A stretch of 64,000 nucleotides of DNA from contig NZ_BMIB01000006.1 of the NCBI RefSeq assembly GCF_014641615.1, forward strand, positions 124,001 to 188,000. Reading direction: 5' to 3'. Shown here in pieces: positions 26,232 to 33,524 of this stretch (the first letter of the stretch is position 1; each line of letters opens with the position of its first letter). The stretch comes from Filimonas zeae. GTDB lineage: Bacteria; Bacteroidota; Bacteroidia; Chitinophagales; Chitinophagaceae. The notes below the pieces were generated by a model. That model had not been told where the DNA came from and searched no databases. It worked only from the letters and a program-made list of their open reading frames with translations. Position numbers and translations under genes: made by a program.

Positions 26232-26819
26232 TTACAGCCGCTTCATACCATATATAGCTACAGGAGGCCGGAAATACTGATCTTCTTCCGGCCTCTTGTA
26301 AATGTTATTTACAATATTCATCCCTTTTACCACCTTGCCAAAGGCGGCATATCCCTGCCCATCAGCATTATTCTCGCCTCCAAAGTCCAGCCCGGGCTGC
26401 TCTCCTATACAAATAAAAAATTCTGCCGCAGCACTGCCTGGGGTGGTTCTGGCCAGCGATATAGTACCGGAGGTATGGCGAACGCCACTCTGTTGCGTGG
26501 TTTCGTGCTGCACGCCTGGTATACCAGCTGCCTTTTTGTATTTGGTGCGCCACAAACCTCCCTGTATCAGATTGGTTTTAGGCGCATTGGAGGGCTGATT
26601 GTCATCGTTAAGAATGCGGTAGAAGCTGGTGTTGGTATAAAACCCGGAATCAACATAAGACAAAAAAGCCCCTGCGGTTTTGGGTGCCTTATCGGGATAC
26701 ACTTCCAGTTCAATATCACCTGCACTGGTTTCAATTAACACATGCGGGTGGGTGTACGTAGGCTTGCAAGCTGTATGCAGCAATACCATTACAATTAACG
26801 CGTATATATAACGTATCAT
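26232..26819 (-). CDS. Cyclophilin-type peptidyl-prolyl isomerase lipoprotein
   Basis: 195 residues. Lipobox LLHTAC gives a lipidated Cys18. The cyclophilin domain begins ETSAGDIELEVYPDKAPKTA and contains FYRILNDD, LARTTPGSAAAEFFICI and YAAFGKVVKGMNIVNNIY. The canonical FHR catalytic arginine is in FYRI. It would assist folding of exported proteins at the envelope. Confidence 0.93.
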   Translation of the reverse strand: MIRYIYALIVMVLLHTACKPTYTHPHVLIETSAGDIELEVYPDKAPKTAGAFLSYVDSGFYTNTSFYRILNDDNQPSNAPKTNLIQGGLWRTKYKKAAGIPGVQHETTQQSGVRHTSGTISLARTTPGSAAAEFFICIGEQPGLDFGGENNADGQGYAAFGKVVKGMNIVNNIYKRPEEDQYFRPPVAIYGMKRL

Positions 26820-26838
26820 AGTCCGTTGATGAGTAAGG

Positions 26839-26846
26839 CAAAAATA
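26839..26846 (-). promoter_or_regulatory. -7 box TATTTTTG for the cyclophilin gene
   Basis: Exact TAnnTTTG on the minus strand, 20 nt before the start codon at 26819. Confidence 0.5.
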
Positions 26847-26854
26847 ACAAACCG

Positions 26855-26862
26855 TACCTTTA
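26855..26862 (+). promoter_or_regulatory. -7-like box TACCTTTA abutting the helicase start codon
   Basis: One mismatch from TAnnTTTG, ending 1 nt before ATG 26864 and 4 nt before ATG 26867. This fits a leaderless transcript starting at the second ATG. Confidence 0.45.
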
Positions 26863-26863
26863 T

Positions 26864-29800
26864 ATGATGGCAGGTAAACAGTTACAAGCAGAAAAGTATC
26901 AACAGGTATACCAGCAACTTAACCCCCAACAACAACTGGCCGTAAATACCATTGAAGGGCCTGTAATGGTAATTGCAGGCCCCGGAACGGGAAAAACGCA
27001 GATACTAAGCGTACGCATTGGCAAAATACTACTGGAAACCGATGCCCATCCCCACAACATTCTTTGCTTTACCTATACCGATGCCGGCGTAATAGCTATG
27101 CGCAAACGCCTGTTCAACATTATAGGTGCCGATGCCTGTAAAATAAACATCTATACCTTTCAAGCCTTCTGTAACCATGTAATACAGGAAAACCCATTGC
27201 AGTTTGAGCAAACAGCCCAGGCCCCCATCTCAGAACCGGAACGCATTGGGATATTAAAACAGCTGATTGACGGGTTTCCTAAAAACCATCCGCTGAAGCG
27301 GTACCGGGGTGATGTATACTTTGAAATCACCAGCCTGCAATTGCTTTTCAGTACCATGAAACGCGAAGGCTGGACACCGGCGTTTATGAACAGTAAGATA
27401 AACAGCTACCTGGCCGACCTGCCCCTGCGGGATGAGTATATTGCCGAAAACGCAGTAAAAGCCTTTAAGAAAGGCGATATACGTACAGATAAGATTGCAG
27501 CAGAACAGGAGAAAATGGAAAAGCTGCGTGCTGCAGTAAACGAGTTTGACCGCTTTGAAGATATGATGCACCAGCGCGGACGATACGACCCTGACGATGC
27601 AATCAACCAGGTAATACGTGCATTTGAAGAGAACGCCCCTATGCTCAGCCACCATCAGGAACGCTTTCGGTATATACTGATTGATGACTATCAGGATATC
27701 AGTGAAACGCAGAACCGGCTGGTACAACTGATCACTAACGTCCGGGAAAAGCCGGGCATTTTTGTGGCAGGCGATGATGACCAGCGTATTAACCCTTTCC
27801 AGGGCGCTGATATTAACCACATGCTCAACTTTGCAGATAACTATAAAAACGATCTGCTTACCGTAGTACTTACCAGCAACTACCGCTCTGTACAACCCAT
27901 ACTGGATGTATCCAAAGCAGTAATTAACCACAATCAGGAACGGCTGGTAAACCAGGTAAACGGGTTGAGTAAAGAATTGATTACCGCCAATGAGCAACTG
28001 ATACATTCATCGCACCGGCCTGTGGTAAGGGAATACGATACGCAGCAGCATGAAATGATACATATTACCCTGGAGATAGAAAAACTGCTGCAGCAACACA
28101 ACATAGCACCCGGCCGTATTGCCGTTATTTATAATGAAGGCCTATATGGCGAAGGTTTTGCGGAATACTTCAGCGCCCGCAGCATTCCGCTGTACAGCGA
28201 GCGCAGTGTAAACCTTCTGCACCTGCCCATGGCAAAAAAACTGCTGCTGCTGCTACGTTACCTTTCTGCTGAACACGATATGGCATACGGAGGAGATGAA
28301 ATGCTGTTTGAAATATTACACTTCGACTGGTTTCAGATACCTGCTATTGAGATAGCCCAACTGAGCGTGGAAGCCGCAGCACGTAAGTACGGAGAACGGA
28401 AAACTACGCTGCGTCAGCTACTGGCCGAAAAAAGTAATCAGCCTCCTAAAGACCTGTTCAGCCTATCCATTCACCCGCAGCTGAAAAAGGCCGGCGCGAT
28501 TATGGAAAAGCTGATAGCCGATGTACCCAATTTGCCCCTGCAACAGCTGTTTGAAAGTAGCATACGTGAAGCAGGCGTACTCAGCTTGATTATAGCCAGC
28601 AGTAATAAGATGGCACTGATGCAGGAGCTGACAGCACTATTCGACTTTGTAAAAGCAGAAACCCGGCGCAACCCCGTTTTAAACCTGCGTGAATTTGTGG
28701 CTATTACAGATCTGATGGTGCGGGAACGCATTCCCATTCCTATGGTACAGGTAAGCGGCAGCGAAAAAGGGGTAAACCTGCTTACTGCCCATGATGCTAA
28801 AGGGCTGGAGTTTGAGCATGTGTTTCTGGCCGGCTGTAATGCTGCCTCCTGGGAAAAGCAACGCAAGCCCGGCCCAGGTTACGCCATGCCCGATACCCTG
28901 TTTTCTTCTTCTGCCAACGGCACACAGGAAAATCACGATGCACTACGCCGCCTGTTTTATGTAGCGCTTACCCGTGCAGAGCAACATCTGGCCGTTTCGT
29001 ACAGCCGCTTTAAAAGCGATGGTAAAGCACTGGAGCCTTCCCTGTTTCTGGCAGAGATACAGGAGCAGCTTTCCCTGCCGGTAGAAACTCCACCTGTTGA
29101 TTCAGAAACAGCATTTGTATTCCAGGGGCTGGCCTTCCAGCGCCCCCAGGCACCGGAGATTGCCCGTGTAGAGGCAGACTGGGTTACCCATAAGCTGGAG
29201 AAGTTTGTAATGAATGTAACAGCCCTCAACAGCTATCTCAAATGTCCGCTGGAATTCTATTATAAAAATCTGGTACGTATCCCTTCCCCCAAAAACGAGG
29301 CTACCGGATTTGGCTCGGCCGTACACCATGCCCTGCAAAGACTGTTTGAGAAAATGAAACTGAACCGTGACGAGTTTGGACCACTGGAAGAGTTTATTAC
29401 CGGTTTTGAGCAGTACATGCACCACCACCGTGAAGACTTTACCCCTGAGCAATACAAAAGAAGGCTGGAATACGGCAACGATGTGTTATCGGCTTATTAC
29501 CACAAATACGTACACCAATGGCACAAAATCACTTCCATTGAAAGGAATTTCAAAAGCGTACTGGCAAACGGCATACCCCTGAAAGGCAAGCTGGATAAAC
29601 TGGAGTTTTGGGGCAAGGAAGCCAATGTGGTGGATTATAAAACCGGCGATCCGGATAAAGCGCTTGAAAAACTGGCCCCCCCTGGTGAGCAATGCCCGAA
29701 CGGCGGCGATTACTGGCGGCAGGCCATTTTTTATAAGATACTGGTAGATGCATATGACCAGAAATTGTGGAACGTGGCAAGTATTGAGTTTGACTTTATA

Positions 29801-30022
29801 GAGCCGGACAGGAAAAAGGAATATCAGAAACGCAAAGTGGTGGTTACCCCGCAGGATATTACCACCGTTAGCCAGCAGATACGGATGGTTTGGGACAAAA
29901 TACAGGCCCGCGACTTTTACACCGGTTGCGGAAAAAAAGGTTGCCACTGGTGCCAATTTGTTAAAACCAATAATATGGCTGTTAAACTGCACGAAATAGC
30001 GGCAGAGGACGAAGAGGGATAA
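26864..30022 (+). CDS. UvrD-family helicase fused to PD-(D/E)XK nuclease with Fe-S cysteines
   Basis: 1052 residues (1051 from the second ATG, which fits the promoter better). SF1A helicase motifs: Q motif LNPQQQLAV, Walker A AGPGTGKTQIL (about 39-48), motif Ia FTYTDAGVIAMRKRL, motif II DDYQD (near residue 274; the usual DExQD Glu is Asp), motif III GDDDQRINPFQGA, motif V TAHDAKGLEFEHVFL and motif VI RLFYVALTRAEQH. The C-terminal 260 residues carry a RecB/AddB-type nuclease (FGSAVHHAL; VVDYKTGD). Four cysteines, one in LKCPLEFYY (about 794) and three in GCGKKGCHWCQF (about 1022-1030), match the AddB 4Fe-4S arrangement. Likely acts in double-strand break processing or DNA repair. Confidence 0.9.
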   Translation: MMAGKQLQAEKYQQVYQQLNPQQQLAVNTIEGPVMVIAGPGTGKTQILSVRIGKILLETDAHPHNILCFTYTDAGVIAMRKRLFNIIGADACKINIYTFQAFCNHVIQENPLQFEQTAQAPISEPERIGILKQLIDGFPKNHPLKRYRGDVYFEITSLQLLFSTMKREGWTPAFMNSKINSYLADLPLRDEYIAENAVKAFKKGDIRTDKIAAEQEKMEKLRAAVNEFDRFEDMMHQRGRYDPDDAINQVIRAFEENAPMLSHHQERFRYILIDDYQDISETQNRLVQLITNVREKPGIFVAGDDDQRINPFQGADINHMLNFADNYKNDLLTVVLTSNYRSVQPILDVSKAVINHNQERLVNQVNGLSKELITANEQLIHSSHRPVVREYDTQQHEMIHITLEIEKLLQQHNIAPGRIAVIYNEGLYGEGFAEYFSARSIPLYSERSVNLLHLPMAKKLLLLLRYLSAEHDMAYGGDEMLFEILHFDWFQIPAIEIAQLSVEAAARKYGERKTTLRQLLAEKSNQPPKDLFSLSIHPQLKKAGAIMEKLIADVPNLPLQQLFESSIREAGVLSLIIASSNKMALMQELTALFDFVKAETRRNPVLNLREFVAITDLMVRERIPIPMVQVSGSEKGVNLLTAHDAKGLEFEHVFLAGCNAASWEKQRKPGPGYAMPDTLFSSSANGTQENHDALRRLFYVALTRAEQHLAVSYSRFKSDGKALEPSLFLAEIQEQLSLPVETPPVDSETAFVFQGLAFQRPQAPEIARVEADWVTHKLEKFVMNVTALNSYLKCPLEFYYKNLVRIPSPKNEATGFGSAVHHALQRLFEKMKLNRDEFGPLEEFITGFEQYMHHHREDFTPEQYKRRLEYGNDVLSAYYHKYVHQWHKITSIERNFKSVLANGIPLKGKLDKLEFWGKEANVVDYKTGDPDKALEKLAPPGEQCPNGGDYWRQAIFYKILVDAYDQKLWNVASIEFDFIEPDRKKEYQKRKVVVTPQDITTVSQQIRMVWDKIQARDFYTGCGKKGCHWCQFVKTNNMAVKLHEIAAEDEEG

Positions 30023-30061
30023 CGCGAACAACCTATGTTTGCAAATTATATGCGTTTACGG

Positions 30062-31621
30062 ATGAAACACTCATATTTTCCGGCTTTTGCGATAGCGGTT
30101 TTACTGGCAGCCCTTCAACTTCTGCCTTCCTGTGCCAATATTGTACCTCCCAGCGGTGGACCCAGAGACTCGCTGCCGCCGGTGCTGGTACGTGCCGTTC
30201 CGCGGGATTCCGTGACTAATTTTACCGGCAACAAGATTGTGATTGAGTTTGATGAGTATGTTACCATTGATAACCCGATGGAAAACCTGATTGTTTCGCC
30301 TTATCCTAAAAACCAGCCACAGGTAGATGGCAAACTGCGCACCATTACCGTAAAACTGCGCGATAGTCTGGAAGCCAATACCACTTACGCCATTAACTTC
30401 GGCCACTCTATTAAAGACGTAAACGAAGGCAACGTGGCGCGTGAGCTGACTTATGTGTTCAGCACGGGTGATTATATAGACAGTAACTTTCTGGAAGGGC
30501 AGGTACAACTGGCCGAAACCGGCAAACTGGATACCACCCTCATTGCTATACTGCATCGCGACCTGAATGATAGTGCAGTATACAAACGATCGCCCCGGTA
30601 CTACGCCAAACTGGATGGACAGGGACATTTTCAATTTACTAACCTGCCGGCATCTAAGTTTAACCTGTTTATTATGCCGAACGATTATGGCAAGAAGTAC
30701 GATGACAGCACCAAGCTTTTCGCCTTTTTAGACAGTGCTATTGAGGTGAGTACCCATACCCCGCCGGTAACCCTGTACGCTTATAACGAATACAAAGAGC
30801 AGCCGAAAAAGCCATCTACCAATACCAACACATCCGGCAACAGGAAAAAAGATAAAAACAAAGACGAAGAAGATAAACGCCTGAAAATAACCGCAACTTC
30901 TGTAAACGGCGGTGAGCAGGATGTGCTTGGTGATATGCAAATAAGTTTCAGCCGCCCTCTACGCAGCTTCGACAGTTCGCAGTTTATTTTAACGGATACC
31001 AACTATAAGGTATTACCCAAACAGCTTTCTGTGGAATGGGCGGATACCACCGCTACCAAATTAACCCTGAAGTATCCCTGGCAGCCCGCTCAATACTTTA
31101 AACTGATTATCAACAGCAAGGCAGCTACTGACAGTGGCGATGTAAATATTCATAAAACAGATACCCTGGAGTTCAGCACCAAAAAGGAAAATGCCTACGG
31201 CAGTATAAAGCTGCACTTTGAAAATATTGACTATGCTAAACGCCCCATGCTGCTGATACAGCAGAATGAAAAAACGATAGACTCTGTTTTTATTACCCAA
31301 AAGCAATGGTCGGTTAAGCTGTTTCAGCCGGGTGATTATGACTTAAGAATACTGTACGATACCAATAACGACAGCACCTGGACACCCGGCCAGTTCTGGT
31401 TATCTGAAACCAGGCGCCAACCCGAGATAGTAGTACCGGCCAAACCAGCCAAAATAAATGTACGCGCCAACTGGGATAACGAATGGGATGTAAGCCCCGG
31501 CAGCCCCTTTGACAGCGAAGAACCCGGCAGGAAGGGCCCGGGTAGAAACCCCGGTGGTTTATCCGGCGCCGGTAACGGTTCCGGACTACAGAGTGGCGGC
31601 TTGCGCAAGCGGCCCAATTAA
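30062..31621 (+). CDS. Ig-like domain lipoprotein
   Basis: 519 residues from ATG 30062, chosen because it gives a normal lipoprotein signal (lipobox LLPSC); upstream ATGs at 30035 and 30050 lengthen it. Residues about 25-130 form an SbsA-type bacterial Ig-like domain (PPSGGPRDSLPPVLVRAVPR; NKIVIEFDEYV; FGHSIKDVNEGN). A second similar domain spans about 275-375. A Lys/Glu-rich linker (KKDKNKDEEDKR) separates them, and the C-terminus is rich in Gly and Pro. Anchored envelope protein of unknown role, widespread in Bacteroidota. Gap of 12-39 nt to the helicase gene. Confidence 0.8.
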   Translation: MKHSYFPAFAIAVLLAALQLLPSCANIVPPSGGPRDSLPPVLVRAVPRDSVTNFTGNKIVIEFDEYVTIDNPMENLIVSPYPKNQPQVDGKLRTITVKLRDSLEANTTYAINFGHSIKDVNEGNVARELTYVFSTGDYIDSNFLEGQVQLAETGKLDTTLIAILHRDLNDSAVYKRSPRYYAKLDGQGHFQFTNLPASKFNLFIMPNDYGKKYDDSTKLFAFLDSAIEVSTHTPPVTLYAYNEYKEQPKKPSTNTNTSGNRKKDKNKDEEDKRLKITATSVNGGEQDVLGDMQISFSRPLRSFDSSQFILTDTNYKVLPKQLSVEWADTTATKLTLKYPWQPAQYFKLIINSKAATDSGDVNIHKTDTLEFSTKKENAYGSIKLHFENIDYAKRPMLLIQQNEKTIDSVFITQKQWSVKLFQPGDYDLRILYDTNNDSTWTPGQFWLSETRRQPEIVVPAKPAKINVRANWDNEWDVSPGSPFDSEEPGRKGPGRNPGGLSGAGNGSGLQSGGLRKRPN

Positions 31622-31645
31622 CGGAATTATTCAGTGCTGCGGTTG

Positions 31646-31653
31646 TAACTTTG
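31646..31653 (+). promoter_or_regulatory. -7 box TAACTTTG four nt before recR ATG
   Basis: Exact TAnnTTTG. With the start point expected about 4 nt downstream, transcription would begin at the A of the recR ATG, that is, a leaderless mRNA. Confidence 0.55.
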
Positions 31654-31657
31654 TAGT

Positions 31658-32278
31658 ATGCAGTTACCATCTTCGTTGTTAGAAAGTGCGGTGAATGAGT
31701 TTTCCAAACTGCCCGGCATTGGTAAAAAAACAGCCTTACGCCTGGTATTGCACCTGTTGAAACAGGAAGTGGGTGAAGTGCAGCAATTTGGCGATATCAT
31801 CACGCGCATGCGGCGTGATATTCAGTTCTGCCAGCGTTGCTTTAACATCAGCGATGCCAAAATCTGCTCTATCTGCGCCAACCGCCTCCGCAACCAACGC
31901 CAGATTTGTGTGGTAGAGAATATCCGGGATGTAATTGCCCTGGAAACTACCCAGCAGTTCAGCGGTACCTACCATGTATTGGGTGGCATTATCTCCCCGC
32001 TGGATGGCATAGGCCCCGATCAGCTGAACATAGAGTCGCTGGTACACCGCATTGGAGAAGAACAGACCGAAGAACTGATATTTGCCCTTAACCCCAATAT
32101 ACAGGGCGACACTACCATTTACTATATTCAAAAGAAAATCAAACACTTACCCTGTAAGGTTACCACTATTGCACGTGGTATTGCCTTTGGGGGCGAACTG
32201 GAATATGCCGATGAACTAACGCTTGGTCGTAGTCTGGCCAACCGCCTGCCGGTAGATAGCTATATCAGTAACCGGTAA
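31658..32278 (+). CDS. recR: Recombination mediator protein RecR
   Basis: 206 residues, full length. It loads RecA on gapped DNA with RecF/RecO. Helix-hairpin-helix at the N-terminus (FSKLPGIGKKTALRLVLHLL), zinc finger with four cysteines (FCQRCFNISDAKICSICANR), then the Toprim domain (ICVVENIRDVIALETT; LGGIISPLDGIGPDQL). The C-terminus ELTLGRSLANRLPV is typical. Confidence 0.97.
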   Translation: MQLPSSLLESAVNEFSKLPGIGKKTALRLVLHLLKQEVGEVQQFGDIITRMRRDIQFCQRCFNISDAKICSICANRLRNQRQICVVENIRDVIALETTQQFSGTYHVLGGIISPLDGIGPDQLNIESLVHRIGEEQTEELIFALNPNIQGDTTIYYIQKKIKHLPCKVTTIARGIAFGGELEYADELTLGRSLANRLPVDSYISNR

Positions 32279-32294
32279 AATGCTCCCTATGTAT

Positions 32295-32302
32295 TATCTT
32301 TG
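32295..32302 (+). promoter_or_regulatory. -7 box TATCTTTG of the metH operon
   Basis: Exact TAnnTTTG. It places the transcription start at about 32306-32309, exactly where the riboswitch-like pseudoknot begins, leaving a 150-nt leader before metH. Confidence 0.6.
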
Positions 32303-32308
32303 CGCCGT

Positions 32309-32360
32309 CAGGCAGATTTGTTTATTGTTCGGCCTGTAAAAAAATCTGAACTAATAAACG
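32309..32360 (+). promoter_or_regulatory. SAM-II-like riboswitch (H-type pseudoknot) in the metH leader
   Basis: P1 is CAGGC (32309-32313) with GCCTG (32332-32336). The loop segment GTTTATT (32320-32326) pairs with AATAAAC (32353-32359), and GTTC (32327-32330) pairs with GAAC (32348-32351), making an H-type pseudoknot. The SAM-II landmarks, recalled from the published metX-type RNA structure, are present in order: GATTT in loop 1, TATTG before the second P1 strand, an A-rich loop 3, and CTAA at the binding site. Location behind a promoter and before methionine synthase fits S-adenosylmethionine feedback. Identity is inferred from structure and motifs; no covariance model was run. Confidence 0.7.
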
Positions 32361-32396
32361 TACAAAGAGGCTCACCCGCAGTTTTCCTACACGTTT
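32356..32396 (+). promoter_or_regulatory. Alternative hairpin competing with the riboswitch pseudoknot
   Basis: AAACGT (32356-32361) overlaps the 3' strand of the pseudoknot and can instead pair with ACGTTT (32391-32396). The two structures exclude each other, as expected of an expression platform. Inference only. Confidence 0.35.
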
Positions 32397-32432
32397 ACCA
32401 ATTCAGACACTATTCATTACTAAAAACAAGTT

Positions 32433-32455
32433 CTCCTGTTTAAGAGAGGAGGGAT
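32433..32455 (+). promoter_or_regulatory. Shine-Dalgarno-like AGGAGG before metH, masked by a hairpin
   Basis: AGGAGGG (32447-32453) stands 6 nt before the metH ATG, unusual in this SD-poor genome. CTCCT (32433-32437) can pair with AGGAG (32447-32451) across a 9-nt loop and would hide it. Confidence 0.4.
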
Positions 32456-32459
32456 AGGC

Positions 32460-33488
32460 ATGAAAACAATTCAGGAATGTTTGAAGGAGCGTATTCTGAT
32501 CATTGACGGTGCAATGGGTACTATGATTCAGCGATACAAGCTACAGGAAGAGGATTACCGCGGAGAGAAGTTTGCCAACTGGCATTGCGATGTAAAAGGC
32601 AACAACGACCTGCTGAGCATTACACAACCCCATATTATAGAAGAAATTCACAGGCAATACCTGGAAGCTGGTGCGGATATTATTGAAACCAACACATTCA
32701 GTAGTACCGTAATAGCCCAGGCCGATTACGACATGCAGGAAGTGGCTTATGAAATGAACGTGGCCAGCGCCCGTGTGGCCCGTAAAGCAGCAGATGCTTA
32801 TACGGCCCGGAACCCCGACAAGCCCCGTTTTGTAGCAGGCGCCATTGGCCCTATGAACAAAACCCTGTCCTTATCGCCTGATGTAAACAACCCCGGTTAT
32901 CGTGCCGTGCATTTTGATGAGGTAGCCAACGCCTACTACGATCAGATTAAAGCATTGGTAGAAGGGGGCGCACAGCTGTTACTGATTGAAACCATTTTTG
33001 ATACACTGAACGCCAAGGCCGCCATTTATGCAGCCCGTAAGTTCTTTACCGATACTACCGGCAAACCGGATGGACCGGGTACGCTGCCTATTATGATCAG
33101 CGGTACCATTACCGATGCCAGCGGACGTACGCTTAGCGGACAAACGCTGGAGGCATTTTATATTTCGGTAAGCCATGCCAGCCCCTTAAGCGTAGGCCTG
33201 AACTGCGCGCTGGGTGCTTCTGAAATGCGCAGCCACGTAGAAGAGCTGAGCAGCATTGCCGGTTGTTATACCTCTGCCTACCCCAACGCAGGCTTACCTA
33301 ATGCCATGGGCGAGTACGATGAAGCGCCGCATGAAACGGGGCACTTTATTGAAGAGTGGGCAGCCAACGGATTTGTGAATATAGTAGGCGGTTGCTGCGG
33401 CACCACGCCCGACCACATTAAGCATATAGCAGACTATGTGAAAAAGTTTCAGCCCCGGCAGTTACCTGTGCTGGAAACAACACTTTAA
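32460..33488 (+). CDS. metH: Methionine synthase, homocysteine-binding module (split MetH, N-terminal part)
   Basis: 342 residues, equal to the first module of cobalamin-dependent MetH (Hcy domain). It binds zinc and homocysteine for methyl transfer from methylcobalamin. N-terminus RILIIDGAMGTMIQRYKL. Zinc cysteines are in GLNCALGASEM and GGCCGTTPDH. It stops at the linker where E. coli MetH continues into the pterin module; the remainder is the next gene, 36 nt downstream, so the two subunits must associate. Preceded by a SAM-II-like leader. Confidence 0.95.
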   Translation: MKTIQECLKERILIIDGAMGTMIQRYKLQEEDYRGEKFANWHCDVKGNNDLLSITQPHIIEEIHRQYLEAGADIIETNTFSSTVIAQADYDMQEVAYEMNVASARVARKAADAYTARNPDKPRFVAGAIGPMNKTLSLSPDVNNPGYRAVHFDEVANAYYDQIKALVEGGAQLLLIETIFDTLNAKAAIYAARKFFTDTTGKPDGPGTLPIMISGTITDASGRTLSGQTLEAFYISVSHASPLSVGLNCALGASEMRSHVEELSSIAGCYTSAYPNAGLPNAMGEYDEAPHETGHFIEEWAANGFVNIVGGCCGTTPDHIKHIADYVKKFQPRQLPVLETTL

Positions 33489-33524
33489 CAGATACCCAGT
33501 AGATATTTTCAACGTACGCATTAC

